A stretch of 64,000 nucleotides of DNA, taken from assembly GCF_031127875.1 (NCBI RefSeq), contig NZ_JARXIA010000016.1:62001-126000 (forward strand), in the 5' to 3' direction. Origin of the DNA: Pelagicoccus sp. SDUM812005 (GTDB taxonomy: Bacteria; Verrucomicrobiota; Verrucomicrobiia; Opitutales; Opitutaceae). The position numbers and the translations under genes were made by a program. This document shows, piece by piece, positions 51,005-59,776 of this stretch. Below the pieces are notes generated by a model. That model saw only the letters and a list, made by a program, of their open reading frames with translations, did not search any database and was not told where the DNA came from. Each line of letters opens with the position of its first letter. Position 1 is the stretch's first letter.

Positions 51005-53092
51005 CTACTTTTTCCAAGTGTAGCTCAGCAAGAGTTCGCGGGGTTCGTCGATGGTTATGAGCCCGTTGGTGGCGATGCCGGTGACGTTTTGCTCGTCGAG
51101 GGCGTTGCTTAGGGTGAGGGATAGGCTTTGCACGCTGTCGAGCGCGAAGTGGGCTCCCAGCGAGAGGTCGGCGGTGGCTCCCAGGCGCCGGGTGTTGCTG
51201 AGGTTTTCCCAACTGCGGTCGTACCAGCGGTAGGCCGCCCAAAGGCTGAGCTTCTTGCTCGCCTGCCAGTCGAGGTTCGCCACCGCTTTCCAAGGGGAGG
51301 ATTGCGGGAAGCGGTTGCCGATGAGCTCGCTTCGCTCGTCCCGGCGAATTTCGGTTTGGGAATAGGTCGCGGTGAGGGACGCCTGCAGGGAGTCGCCGAA
51401 GGCGCGCTCTGCGTGTAGTTCGGCGCCGGATACGTAGCTGCGGTCGAGGTTGACGCGCGCGCTGCCGGAGCCTCCTTCCGGGATGAATCCGAAACGCGGG
51501 TCGAAGCCGGAGTCGGTGGTGAAGAGGGCGTTTGCGATCATTTCGTCCGCCTCGTAGAAGAAAGCGGAGAGGCGGAGCTTGGAGTGGGCGTCGTCGGATT
51601 GCTGCAGGTAGGCGAGCTCGGCGCCTTGGTGGCGTTCGTTGGCGAGCTCGGGGTTGGATTCGGTGATGTCGTTGCGTACGCGAAAGGGGCGGTAGAGTTC
51701 GTTGAGGGTGGGGGCTCGGTAGCCGCTAAAGAGGGAGAGCTGGGTGGCTCGAGTATCCGAGAAGCGGTGCGTCCAGTTCAGGTTTCCGCTCAAGGCCTTG
51801 TTGCTGGAGTCGGGGTAGCGCTCGTCGAGGATGAGGCTGTCGGTTTCGGTGTTCGTCTCGATGCGTCGGCCCGCTCTGCGGCGAATTTCTTCGAGGCGAG
51901 CGGTAAGGGTGAGGGTGTCGCGTTCTCCAAGCTTGGACTGCGTTTGGGCGAAGAGACCGAAGAACTGCTGCTCGCCGCCGGCGAAACGGTCGCGGGTGAA
52001 GCCGGCCCCGAGGTTGCGGTAGCGTTCGTTGACGGAACCTTCGATGAAGCGGAAATCCAAGCCTGCAGAGTATTGGTGAGGTTGGGTTGGATCGCTTCGA
52101 TAGACGGCGGCTCCCCCGATGGCTTGGGCGGGAACGTCGTATTGGTCGAGGGCTGGCCGCTCGGAATTGCGGTCTTCGGCGACGGAGGCGAATACGTTTT
52201 GGAAGTCCCGGTCTTGCAGGTAAAGGCTGAGGTTGAGGCTGGCGTTTTGCGAGGGGATGGCACGTTCGGATACGAGGGAGAGATCGAGGGCTTGGCTCTC
52301 GTTTTGCCCGATGGGAGTGCCGTTGCCGCGAGATTCGTCGAACCAGCGTAGGCTGAGTTGGGAGTTCCAGATGTCGTTGTTTTTCCAGGACAGGCGGGAA
52401 CTCAAGCTGCTGGCCTGCGAGTTGGCCGGAATGTCGACGCTTCCCCGCTGGCTCTCGAGCAGGGTGTGGAAGCCGTCGCTTTCGAAGTGCCGTATTCCAA
52501 AATCGAATACGGAATCGTCCTGCAGCTCGATGGCGGCGTAGGCTTTGAGGTCGTAGCGCTGGGAGCTGCCGATGCTGGCTTGGAAGGTGCGGGCTCCGGG
52601 CGCGGCGGCGTTGTCTACGATGGACACCAGTCCGCCCGAGGCCATGTTGCCCCAGCTTTCCGCAATACCGCTGGGGTAGAGGGAGAGGTCCTCGATTCGG
52701 GCGAGGTCGTACTGGTGCCAGTAGATCCACGCTCCAAAAGGGTCGTTTTGGGGGACGCCGTTGTAGAGCACGAGGCTGCGGGAGGTGGCGTTGGCTCCGA
52801 AGTTGCGTAGGCGTACGCCTTGGGTGGTGGGGTGGGCGGCCGTGGCATGGGTGCGGCGGTAGCTGGCGATGCCGGGGTAGGATGCGAGGGCGTCCGAAAT
52901 ATCGCGGAAGTGGTCGAGATCGAGATCGGGTAGTGAGATCGTCGATACGGCCGATTGGGCGTAGTTGCCGTTCGTCAGGATACGGTTCGCATTGGCGAGG
53001 AGCGGATCAAGCTCGTAGGTGGCATCGTTGGCATAGCCTGTGGCGCAAGTAGCCAGCAGGGAGGCCGCTATCAGTTTCAGTTTCGCTCGCAT
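51005..53092 (-). CDS. TonB-dependent outer-membrane receptor
   Basis: A 695-residue receptor: signal peptide MRAKLKLIAASLLATCATGYA; plug domain with DISDALASYPGIASYRR near 70, TQGVRLRNFGANATSRSLVLYNGVPQNDPFG near 95 and IEDLSLYPSGIAESWGNMASGGLVSI near 140; then a 22-strand-type barrel ending in LLLSYTWKK. Its overall look is that of BtuB/FepA-like receptors. No transporter genes flank it, so the ligand is open. ATG 53092 is chosen to start the signal peptide. Confidence 0.92.
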   Translation of the reverse strand: MRAKLKLIAASLLATCATGYANDATYELDPLLANANRILTNGNYAQSAVSTISLPDLDLDHFRDISDALASYPGIASYRRTHATAAHPTTQGVRLRNFGANATSRSLVLYNGVPQNDPFGAWIYWHQYDLARIEDLSLYPSGIAESWGNMASGGLVSIVDNAAAPGARTFQASIGSSQRYDLKAYAAIELQDDSVFDFGIRHFESDGFHTLLESQRGSVDIPANSQASSLSSRLSWKNNDIWNSQLSLRWFDESRGNGTPIGQNESQALDLSLVSERAIPSQNASLNLSLYLQDRDFQNVFASVAEDRNSERPALDQYDVPAQAIGGAAVYRSDPTQPHQYSAGLDFRFIEGSVNERYRNLGAGFTRDRFAGGEQQFFGLFAQTQSKLGERDTLTLTARLEEIRRRAGRRIETNTETDSLILDERYPDSSNKALSGNLNWTHRFSDTRATQLSLFSGYRAPTLNELYRPFRVRNDITESNPELANERHQGAELAYLQQSDDAHSKLRLSAFFYEADEMIANALFTTDSGFDPRFGFIPEGGSGSARVNLDRSYVSGAELHAERAFGDSLQASLTATYSQTEIRRDERSELIGNRFPQSSPWKAVANLDWQASKKLSLWAAYRWYDRSWENLSNTRRLGATADLSLGAHFALDSVQSLSLTLSNALDEQNVTGIATNGLITIDEPRELLLSYTWKK

Positions 53093-53161
53093 AGGAGTGG
53101 AATGGGAGTCGCAAGCTGAGCCTAGGTCGAGCTTGGCTTTCGTTCTCGGCACTTTTTTCGC

Positions 53162-54151
53162 CTAGTAGGGGCCGCGAATATGGTCGCGTACCTCCTGCTT
53201 GTAGAAGTCGCGTAGGGTTTGATGGAGGGCGGCGGGGAGCTCGGGAAGGTCCGCGATCGCGGCGTTGCCTTTGGCCTGTTCTACGCGGGTGGCTCCCGGG
53301 ATGACGACTGAGACGGCGGGATAGTCGAGGATCCAGCGCAGGGCCATTTGGGCGAGGGTCATCCCTTCGGGGACGAGGGGCTTGAGCTGGTCGGCGAGGG
53401 CGACGCCTTTCTCGAAGGGAAGCCCGGCGAAGGTTTCGCCCACGTTGAAGGCGGCTCCATCCTTGTTGTAGTTGCGGTGGTCGGATTCGCCGAAGTTTGT
53501 ATCCACGGAGAACTTACCGGTGAGAAGACCGGAGGCGAGGGGGACGCGAGCGATGATGCCGACCTGTTTTTCCTGGGCTAGGTCGAAGAGTTTGCGGATC
53601 GGCTTTTGGCGGAAGATGTTGAAGATGATCTGGAGCGAAGCGAGGGCGGGCGCTTTCTCGATGCATAGGAGCGCTTCCTCCATCGATTCGACGGAGGCTC
53701 CGAAGCGCTTGATTTTCCCTTCCGCGACCAAGGACTCGAGGATGCTCCAAACTTCGTCGCCGCGCATGACGTCGGTAGGGATGCAGTGCAGCTGCACCAG
53801 GTCCAGGGCTTCGGTTTTCAGTCGGGCGAGGGACTCCTCGACGCGGCCGCGAATGCTGGCGGCGGTGTAGTTGTCGGGGTAGAGGTCGCCGAAGCGTCCT
53901 AGCTTGGTGGCCACGAAGACTTCGTCTTGCAGGGAAGACTGGGAAAGGAAGTTGCCGATGATCTCTTCGGAGCGGCCGCCGCCGTAGACGTCGGCTGTGT
54001 CGAAGAAAGTGACGCCGCTGTCGACCGATGCCTTCAGGATGGCGTTTGCCTCCGCGAGGTCGAGCTTGCCCCAATCGCTGCCGAGTTGCCAGCAGCCGAG
54101 GCCGACGCGCGAGATTTGGGTTTGGTCTTTGCCGAATGGATTGAATTGCAT
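53162..54151 (-). CDS. Aldo/keto reductase
   Basis: NADPH-dependent TIM-barrel reductase of 329 residues. Catalytic tetrad residues are in FFDTADVYGGGRSEE (Asp and Tyr near 47-52), FVATKLGRFGD (Lys near 82) and LVQLHCIP (His near 117). The C-terminal SVVIPGATRVEQAKGNAA segment binds the cofactor. It resembles the PdxI/YdbC-Tas-like general group; no substrate is inferred. ATG 54151 is the family-like start (MQFNPFGKDQTQISRVGLGCW). Confidence 0.93.
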   Translation of the reverse strand: MQFNPFGKDQTQISRVGLGCWQLGSDWGKLDLAEANAILKASVDSGVTFFDTADVYGGGRSEEIIGNFLSQSSLQDEVFVATKLGRFGDLYPDNYTAASIRGRVEESLARLKTEALDLVQLHCIPTDVMRGDEVWSILESLVAEGKIKRFGASVESMEEALLCIEKAPALASLQIIFNIFRQKPIRKLFDLAQEKQVGIIARVPLASGLLTGKFSVDTNFGESDHRNYNKDGAAFNVGETFAGLPFEKGVALADQLKPLVPEGMTLAQMALRWILDYPAVSVVIPGATRVEQAKGNAAIADLPELPAALHQTLRDFYKQEVRDHIRGPY

Positions 54152-54273
54152 GGGGGAAGCGTAGGTCGGGGAAGGGCGTGGGCAAACCCAATTGGGACCG
54201 TCCTCGCTTAACTGTTTGCTCTCACAGATGAAAGGGAAGTGTGGGCCGGAGATCGGGCGGGGACGCTCGAACC

Positions 54274-54302
54274 TTGACAGCATCGGGGGGAGCGGTTGTG
54301 TT
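54274..54302 (+). promoter_or_regulatory. Possible promoter for the leu leader
   Basis: A perfect -35-like TTGACA (54274-54279) is followed after 17 bases by TGTGTT (54297-54302), a poor -10. The ATG of the Leu-rich leader follows 12 bases later, which fits a leader transcript with a very short 5' end. Confidence 0.35.
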
Positions 54303-54314
54303 CGCCATCCTCTG

Positions 54315-54377
54315 ATGAAGATTAACGTCCTAACGAAGCTACGACTTAGCAACCTAGACAGCCTATTCCTCGCTTAA
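54315..54377 (+). CDS. Leucine-rich leader peptide of leuA
   Basis: A 20-codon frame with six leucines (positions 6, 9, 11, 14, 17, 19). Four use CTA, one CTT and one CTC, while genes in this window mostly use CTC, CTG and TTG, so rare codons are concentrated here. It ends 145 bases before leuA. This is the pattern of leu leader peptides in enterobacteria. The upstream Shine-Dalgarno is weak. Confidence 0.72.
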   Translation: MKINVLTKLRLSNLDSLFLA

Positions 54378-54391
54378 GAATAGGGGCTGTC
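54357..54391 (+). promoter_or_regulatory. Hairpin spanning the leu leader stop codon
   Basis: GACAGCCTATTC (54357-54368) pairs with GAATAGGGGCTGTC (54378-54391) with a two-base bulge, enclosing the last leucine codons and placing the TAA in the loop. Translation to the stop would disrupt it, whereas a stall at the earlier Leu codons would let it form. A T6 run at 54465-54470 after a GC-rich stretch may be the terminator end, but I could not draw its stem with confidence. Confidence 0.6.
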
Positions 54392-54522
54392 GGGACGTAC
54401 GGATGTATCATCGCTCCTCGGTGAGGACGCGCCAGTATTGGATCAACAGAGTATCGGCCCGGCATTTTTTGGGATTGCCCCTCCCATTTAGAGACGTTCG
54501 TTTTCACAACCGATAAAATGCC

Positions 54523-56190
54523 ATGCAAAAAAAGCCCATCAGCAAGTACCGACCCTATCCGGTAATCGATCTGCCTGATCGCCAATGGCCAAGTCGCACC
54601 ATCGACAAGGCCCCTATCTGGTGCAGCGTAGACCTACGCGACGGTAACCAATCGCTTGCGATTCCGATGAACGTCGAGGAGAAGGTCGAGCTATTCAAGA
54701 CGCTGGTGGCTATCGGCTTCAAGGAAATCGAGGTCGGTTTCCCCTCCGCTTCCGAAACGGAGTTCGCCTTTCTCCGTCGCCTTGTATCGGACAACTTGAT
54801 ACCGGACGACGTGACCATCCAGGTCCTGGTGCAGTGCCGCGAGCACTTGATCCGCCGTACCTTCGAATCGCTGGAAGGGGTGAAGCGGGCAATCGTTCAC
54901 ATCTACAATTCCACCAATCCGTTGCAGCGCCGCGTGGTCTTTGGTTCCTCCAAGGACGAGATCCGCGACATCGCGGTGGAAGGCGCCCGCTTGGTCAAGG
55001 AGCTGGTTCCGACTTTGCCCGGCACCGAGATCGTCCTGCAGTATTCACCTGAGAGCTTTTCCGACACCGAGCTGGAATTCTCCCTCGAGTGTTGCGAAGC
55101 GGTGGCTGACGTTTGGGAGCCTACACCGGAGCGGAAGATGATCTTGAACCTTCCCGCCACGGTGGAGCTTTTCACGCCGAACGTGCACGCGGACCAGATC
55201 GAGTGGTTCTGCCGCAAGTTCAGCCGTCGCGACAGCGTGATCATCAGCTTGCACACGCACAACGACCGCGGAACGGGCGTCGCTGCCACGGAGCTCGGGC
55301 TCTTGGCGGGCGCGGACCGGGTGGAGGGAACGCTTTTCGGCAACGGCGAGCGTACCGGAAATCTGGATATCGTGATCGTGGCCTTGAACATGTACACCCA
55401 GGGCTTGGATCCGGAGCTGAACTTTTCCAACCTCAACGACATCCGCGAGGTCTACGAGCGCGTGACGAAGATGGACGTGCCGCCGCGTTCACCTTATGGT
55501 GGCGACTTGGTCTTCACTGCTTTTTCGGGATCCCACCAGGATGCGATCAAGAAGGGCTTCGCCCAAATGCCGTCCGACGAAAAGGCCCTTTGGCAGGTTC
55601 CCTACATGACCATCGACCCGAAGGACTTGGGGCGCAGCTATCGCGCGATCATCCGCATCAACTCCCAGTCCGGCAAGGGCGGGGTGGCCTACATCATGGA
55701 GAAGGAGTACGGCTTCAACATGCCCAAGGCCATGCATAAGGAGCTGGGAGCGGTGGTCAACGCGATCGCGGACAAGACGGGCGAGGAAATCACTCCGGCC
55801 GGCGTGTTCGAGTGCTTCAAGAACGAATACATTCGCAACCGCGAGCCGCTCGACGTGCTCGAGTACCGCTCCGAGCGCCTCGACGACGAGACGGTCGAAG
55901 GCTGGGCAGTGGTGCGCCACAACGGCAAGGAGATCAATCTCCGCGGCACCGGCAACGGTCCGATCGCGGCCTTCGTGGATTCGGTCGCGAGCATCGGCTA
56001 TTCGGATTTCGAGCTCCTTTCCTATAGCGAGCATTCCCTCTCGAAGGGAGCCCGTTCGGAAGCGGTTTCCTACATCGAGCTGAAAGGTCCGACCGGCAAG
56101 AGCTGCTTTGGGGCAGGCATCGATACCAACATCTCGATGGCCTCCATTCGCGGCGTGGTCAGCGCCTTGAATCGGCTGGTGAAGGACTAG
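54523..56190 (+). CDS. leuA: 2-isopropylmalate synthase
   Basis: Condenses acetyl-CoA with 2-ketoisovalerate, the first committed step to leucine. The 555-residue protein belongs to the longer LeuA type: KAPIWCSVDLRDGNQSLAIPM near 30 with the metal-binding aspartate, GFKEIEVGFPSASETEF near 65, SLHTHNDRGTGVAATELGLLAGADRVEGTLFGNGERTGN near 245 with the HxH metal ligands, and a C-terminal leucine-sensing domain (about 430-555, GKSCFGAGIDTNISMAS). It stands alone, preceded by the Leu-rich leader and followed by a strong terminator. Confidence 0.96.
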   Translation: MQKKPISKYRPYPVIDLPDRQWPSRTIDKAPIWCSVDLRDGNQSLAIPMNVEEKVELFKTLVAIGFKEIEVGFPSASETEFAFLRRLVSDNLIPDDVTIQVLVQCREHLIRRTFESLEGVKRAIVHIYNSTNPLQRRVVFGSSKDEIRDIAVEGARLVKELVPTLPGTEIVLQYSPESFSDTELEFSLECCEAVADVWEPTPERKMILNLPATVELFTPNVHADQIEWFCRKFSRRDSVIISLHTHNDRGTGVAATELGLLAGADRVEGTLFGNGERTGNLDIVIVALNMYTQGLDPELNFSNLNDIREVYERVTKMDVPPRSPYGGDLVFTAFSGSHQDAIKKGFAQMPSDEKALWQVPYMTIDPKDLGRSYRAIIRINSQSGKGGVAYIMEKEYGFNMPKAMHKELGAVVNAIADKTGEEITPAGVFECFKNEYIRNREPLDVLEYRSERLDDETVEGWAVVRHNGKEINLRGTGNGPIAAFVDSVASIGYSDFELLSYSEHSLSKGARSEAVSYIELKGPTGKSCFGAGIDTNISMASIRGVVSALNRLVKD

Positions 56191-56220
56191 CGTCTTCCCG
56201 CGGCGCGAAATATTTCTGCA

Positions 56221-56255
56221 AAGTCCGACCTCCTTGCGAGGTCGGACTTTTTTTT
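56221..56255 (+). terminator. Intrinsic terminator of leuA
   Basis: AAGTCCGACCTC and GAGGTCGGACTT pair perfectly around CTTGC and run into eight T. It starts 30 bases after the leuA stop. Confidence 0.95.
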
Positions 56256-56559
56256 GCGGGCGAGGTTCAACGACCTACTAGGCGCGATTCCGCCTCTCGA
56301 TAGGGGATACGTGTAAATACTGGGGTTAAAACCTTCGTAGAGGGGACTTAAGGTGTTCAAAAATCGCTAATAATCAGATCTTTATTTGAAACTTCGGAAG
56401 AATGGTTTAGGTAGTTAGCGTAGAATCCGAAATACTCCTAAGTATGACTGTCGTTTGTACAGCTAGCCAACCACTAGAAAGCTCGATTGAGTCTCTGATT
56501 TCTCTCTGGAGCATTGGGCTGTCCAGTTCGGGGGAGGATGAGCTAAACGGTTCCCGTCC
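56256..56559. other. Gene-free stretch of about 300 bp before the HDOD gene
   Basis: More AT-rich than its surroundings, with A/T stretches at 56355-56400 (AATCGCTAATAATCAGATC region) that may hold the HDOD promoter. No coding frame, repeat or RNA element that I can support. Confidence 0.5.
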
Positions 56560-57426
56560 ATGAACAAGCAGCAAGTCATAGACTTTCTCACTACGGACTT
56601 TTCGTTAGCGAACTTACCGGACTCCTTCATGCAACTGCGTCGGATCGCGAACGATCCGCATTCCGACATCGAGGACGTGGTCGAGGTGGTTCGGAAAGAC
56701 GCTGAGTTGGCGGCGAGCCTGCTGAAGCTTTCCAACTCTTCCCTGTACAACAACGGCAGCTCTCACGTCGGTACGATCGAGGACGCGGCCCAGCTGCTGG
56801 GCTTGAGGAAAGTGGTGGAAAGCTCCTTGGCGCTCGGAGTGATCAAGCAAATCAAGATCGACCACGACGGCTTCGACCTGCGGACCTTCTGGACACGCAG
56901 TCTCGCGGTTGCGACGATTTCCGAGGACGTCTACCTCGCAGCGCCTCGCCATCTGAAGACGATCGTCGATCCGAAGCTGCTCTACACGGCAGGCTTGCTG
57001 CACGACATCGGCATGCTGGCCCTGATCCAAGGTTTTACGGACGAGATGTTGGAGCTGATGGATCGCTCCAACCACGAGGGGATGGCAATCCACGAGATGG
57101 AGCAGCGAACCTTTGGTTTCACCCATCAGGACGTCGGTCGCATCCTTTTCAAAAAGTGGAGCTTGCCGGAGGAGCTGCAATGCGTAGCGGGCTATCACCA
57201 CAATCCCATCGAGCTGCGCCGCCGCCTCTATTACCCCTTGGTCGACCTCGTGTACATTGCGGACTACATTTGCAGCGTTTCCGAAAACGAGCTCGCCAAC
57301 ATCCTCAAGCCGAAGATGTACGAGGAGGTATGGAAGCGCTCAGGGATGAGCCTCGATATGGTCGAGGACTTTTCGGATCGGCTCGAGGACGTATTCGCTT
57401 CCTCCGACGCCATCCTGACCTGTTAG
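56560..57426 (+). CDS. HDOD-domain signalling protein
   Basis: A 288-residue protein made of one HDOD domain: LPDSFMQLRRIANDPHSDIEDVVEVVRKDAELAASLLKLSNSS at the start, IEDAAQLLGLRKV near 72, and LLHDIGMLALIQGF near 145. Unlike many HDOD proteins it keeps an HD dyad (HDIG) and a later HQDVGRILFKKW and YHHNP, so it may still bind metal. Family members usually take part in signalling rather than catalysis. It stands alone. Confidence 0.88.
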   Translation: MNKQQVIDFLTTDFSLANLPDSFMQLRRIANDPHSDIEDVVEVVRKDAELAASLLKLSNSSLYNNGSSHVGTIEDAAQLLGLRKVVESSLALGVIKQIKIDHDGFDLRTFWTRSLAVATISEDVYLAAPRHLKTIVDPKLLYTAGLLHDIGMLALIQGFTDEMLELMDRSNHEGMAIHEMEQRTFGFTHQDVGRILFKKWSLPEELQCVAGYHHNPIELRRRLYYPLVDLVYIADYICSVSENELANILKPKMYEEVWKRSGMSLDMVEDFSDRLEDVFASSDAILTC

Positions 57427-57436
57427 GCGATCCTGG

Positions 57437-57862
57437 CTAGCGGCAGTCGCCGCAAACCCCGTAGAGCTCGAGCACGTGGGTGACTTCGGTGAAGCCCAGC
57501 TTGGCGGCCAAGGTTTCCAGCTTTTCGACTTCGCAGTGGTCGAGCTTCTCGGCCTTGTGGCACTTGCGGCAGATGATGTGGTGATGGTGGTGCTCCTCCG
57601 CGTTGAGCTCGAAGAGCGACTTGCCCGATTCGGTGGGGATGCGGGTGGCGATGCCAGCGGCCTCGAAGGTTTCCAGATTGCGGTAGACGGTGACGAGGTC
57701 GTAGTCCTGAGCCCCGAGGGAGAGGTGGGCGTCTTCGGCGGAAAGCGGCTTTTGGCTTTCGACCAGAAGGCGAAGCAGAGCCTTGCGCGGTTCCGTGATG
57801 CGGTACCGCTCCTTCTTTAGCGATGAGATCGCTACCTCGTATTGCTTTTCGGGCTTCTTCAT
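57437..57862 (-). CDS. Fur-family metalloregulator
   Basis: A 141-residue repressor with an N-terminal winged helix (ITEPRKALLRLLVESQKPLSAEDAHLSL ... DLVTVYRNLETFEAAGIA) and a C-terminal metal-binding domain: HHHHHI near 90, then CRKCHK and the C-terminal CGDC, which together form the structural zinc site. It could be Fur, Zur or PerR; the sequence alone does not decide. The target promoters are not evident nearby. Confidence 0.92.
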   Translation of the reverse strand: MKKPEKQYEVAISSLKKERYRITEPRKALLRLLVESQKPLSAEDAHLSLGAQDYDLVTVYRNLETFEAAGIATRIPTESGKSLFELNAEEHHHHHIICRKCHKAEKLDHCEVEKLETLAAKLGFTEVTHVLELYGVCGDCR

Positions 57863-58040
57863 TTCTGAACGGATAGAGAAACTAGGGCGCCGCAGGCGCG
57901 CCTCAACTAAAAAGGTCTGGGCGAGGCGGCTTTGCGATTCTTGGGACTTGATTCGATCCTTTCGCTAAACGAGCTTTCCTAAAGGCCTGGGCGACGCTCG
58001 CTTGGGGCGTTCAACTTTCCCTATCTGGCTCCTCGCATCT

Positions 58041-59162
58041 ATGTCCGAATCTCGCAGTCCCTATCGCATCGTTCTCCCGCTGCTCGTATTCGCAGCGACC
58101 GTTTTTGTCATGACCTACGTTGCGAGGCAGCTCTTCGAGCAAAAGAACGGGAGCCTGCACGTGGATACTCCAGCTATCCCCAACGCGGGCGAGCTGCTGC
58201 CGGACGAGCGGAATACGATATCCATTTTCCAGAAGGCCTCTCCGTCGGTGGTGTTCGTGTACAACTTGCAGAACCAGTTCGATCGCCGGACCTGGACCGT
58301 TTCGGAAGTGCCGCAAGGTTCGGGCTCCGGCTTCCTCTGGGACAAGTCGGGCCATATCGTAACCAACTACCATGTGGTAGCGGGGGCGAACCGCATCGCG
58401 GTGACCTTGATCGACGGCAAGACCTACGAGGCCAAGAAGATCGGCGAGGAGCCGAAGAAGGACCTGGCCGTGTTGAAAATCGATTTGCTCGGCATCAACA
58501 TCACGCCTTTGGGGGAAACGGTCGCCGATTCCTCCAAGATCATCGTGGGGCAGAAGAGCATCGCCATCGGCAACCCTTTCGGGCTCGACCACACGCTCAC
58601 GGTGGGAACGATTTCGGCGCTGGGACGCAGCATGGCGTCCATTGTGCAAAACGTGACCATTCGCGACATGATTCAAACCGATGCCGCCATCAATCCCGGC
58701 AACTCGGGCGGCCCTTTGCTCGATAGCCACGGCCGTCTCATCGGAATGAATACGCTCATCCTGCGCGACTCAACCGGCATCGGGTTCGCGGTCCCTTCCA
58801 ATACGATCACCCGTATCGTCAACCAGATCATCAAGTATGGCGAACCGGTGCGCTCCGGAATAGGCATTACAGTGGTGAGCGACGGCTCTTTCGTGCAGCG
58901 TCTCGGACTTAAGGGGGTTATGCTCCAATCGGTGCAGGAAGGCTCGCCTGCGGAAGCGGCGGGACTGCGCGGCCTGGAGTTGAACCGGAGCGGCCGTATC
59001 GTATTGGGAGACCTTATACAGTCGATCGACGGGCAAGCGATTGAAACCGTCGACGACCTGTACCATACCTTTGATCGAAAGCGGGAAGGGGAAACGGTGA
59101 CGATCGTTTTCTTCCGAGATGGCCAACAGTATACCGTCGATATAACTTTGGTCCGGATCTAG
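58041..59162 (+). CDS. HtrA/DegS-type membrane-anchored serine protease
   Basis: A 373-residue protease with one N-terminal transmembrane helix (YRIVLPLLVFAATVFVMTYVA) and the trypsin-like domain: His in TNYHVVAGANR near 115, Asp in KKDLAVLKI near 148, Ser in INPGNSGGPLL near 222. One PDZ domain follows (GLKGVMLQSVQEGSPAEAAGLRG, about 290-370). This topology resembles DegS and places the protease in the periplasm for envelope quality control. ATG 58041 is chosen to start just before the helix. Confidence 0.92.
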   Translation: MSESRSPYRIVLPLLVFAATVFVMTYVARQLFEQKNGSLHVDTPAIPNAGELLPDERNTISIFQKASPSVVFVYNLQNQFDRRTWTVSEVPQGSGSGFLWDKSGHIVTNYHVVAGANRIAVTLIDGKTYEAKKIGEEPKKDLAVLKIDLLGINITPLGETVADSSKIIVGQKSIAIGNPFGLDHTLTVGTISALGRSMASIVQNVTIRDMIQTDAAINPGNSGGPLLDSHGRLIGMNTLILRDSTGIGFAVPSNTITRIVNQIIKYGEPVRSGIGITVVSDGSFVQRLGLKGVMLQSVQEGSPAEAAGLRGLELNRSGRIVLGDLIQSIDGQAIETVDDLYHTFDRKREGETVTIVFFRDGQQYTVDITLVRI

Positions 59163-59225
59163 CTTCCCTAGTCGCTATTAGATCGATAACCAAAAACGAA
59201 ACTCAACCTTAATAGAATCAAGCTT

Positions 59226-59726
59226 ATGAATACCTTTACGCTAAGAAGTGACGATCTCGGTGGAAACTTTACCGAAGAGCAGCTTGCCAATATTTTTGGA
59301 TACAACGGGGGCAACGTTTCTCCGCACCTGAAGTGGGAGAACGCTCCTGCTGGCACCAAGAGCTTCGCGGTCGTTTGCCACGACCCGGACGCCCCCACGC
59401 CTAGCGGCTTCTGGCATTGGGCCGTATTCGATATTCCAGGAAACGTGACCGAACTTGCGAGCGGAGCGGGCGACCCGGAGAAGAAGCTTTTACCCGAGAA
59501 AGCCTTCATGGCCGAGGTCGACACAGGGATGGCTGCCTATTGCGGACCTTGCCCGCCACTCGGAGACTTCACGCATACGTATTTGTTTACTGTATACGCC
59601 TTGGACGTGGAAAGCCTTGGAATCACGCCGCAAACTCCGCTTGCCCAAGCCAGCTTCATGATGGTGATGCAGCACGAGCTCGCGCGGGCGTCCATCGTTT
59701 CCTACTACAAGCCCAAGAAGGCTTAG
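59226..59726 (+). CDS. YbhB/YbcL-family PEBP-like protein
   Basis: Phosphatidylethanolamine-binding-like protein of 166 residues. Family motifs are GGNVSPHLKWENAPAGTKSFAVVCHDPDAP near 28, GFWHWAVFDIPGNVTEL near 62 and GPCPPLGDFTHTYLFTVYAL near 107, which form the ligand pocket. No signal peptide. Function of bacterial members is poorly known. 63 bp after the protease gene. Confidence 0.93.
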   Translation: MNTFTLRSDDLGGNFTEEQLANIFGYNGGNVSPHLKWENAPAGTKSFAVVCHDPDAPTPSGFWHWAVFDIPGNVTELASGAGDPEKKLLPEKAFMAEVDTGMAAYCGPCPPLGDFTHTYLFTVYALDVESLGITPQTPLAQASFMMVMQHELARASIVSYYKPKKA

Positions 59727-59750
59727 GGCGTGTCTTTAAAGACGCGCCCA
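59727..59750. terminator. Palindromic hairpin between convergent genes
   Basis: GGGCGTGTCTTT and AAAGACGCGCCC form a near-perfect stem with almost no loop directly after the PEBP stop codon. No T run on either strand, so its role as a transcript end is uncertain. Confidence 0.45.
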
Positions 59751-59776
59751 AGGGCTTTGCGGCCTCGAGGATGCTT

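Noticed and set aside
54431..54470. Complete intrinsic terminator in the leuA leader
   Set aside because: The T6 run is clear but I could not draw a stable perfect stem directly before it; only the leader and the stop-codon hairpin are claimed.
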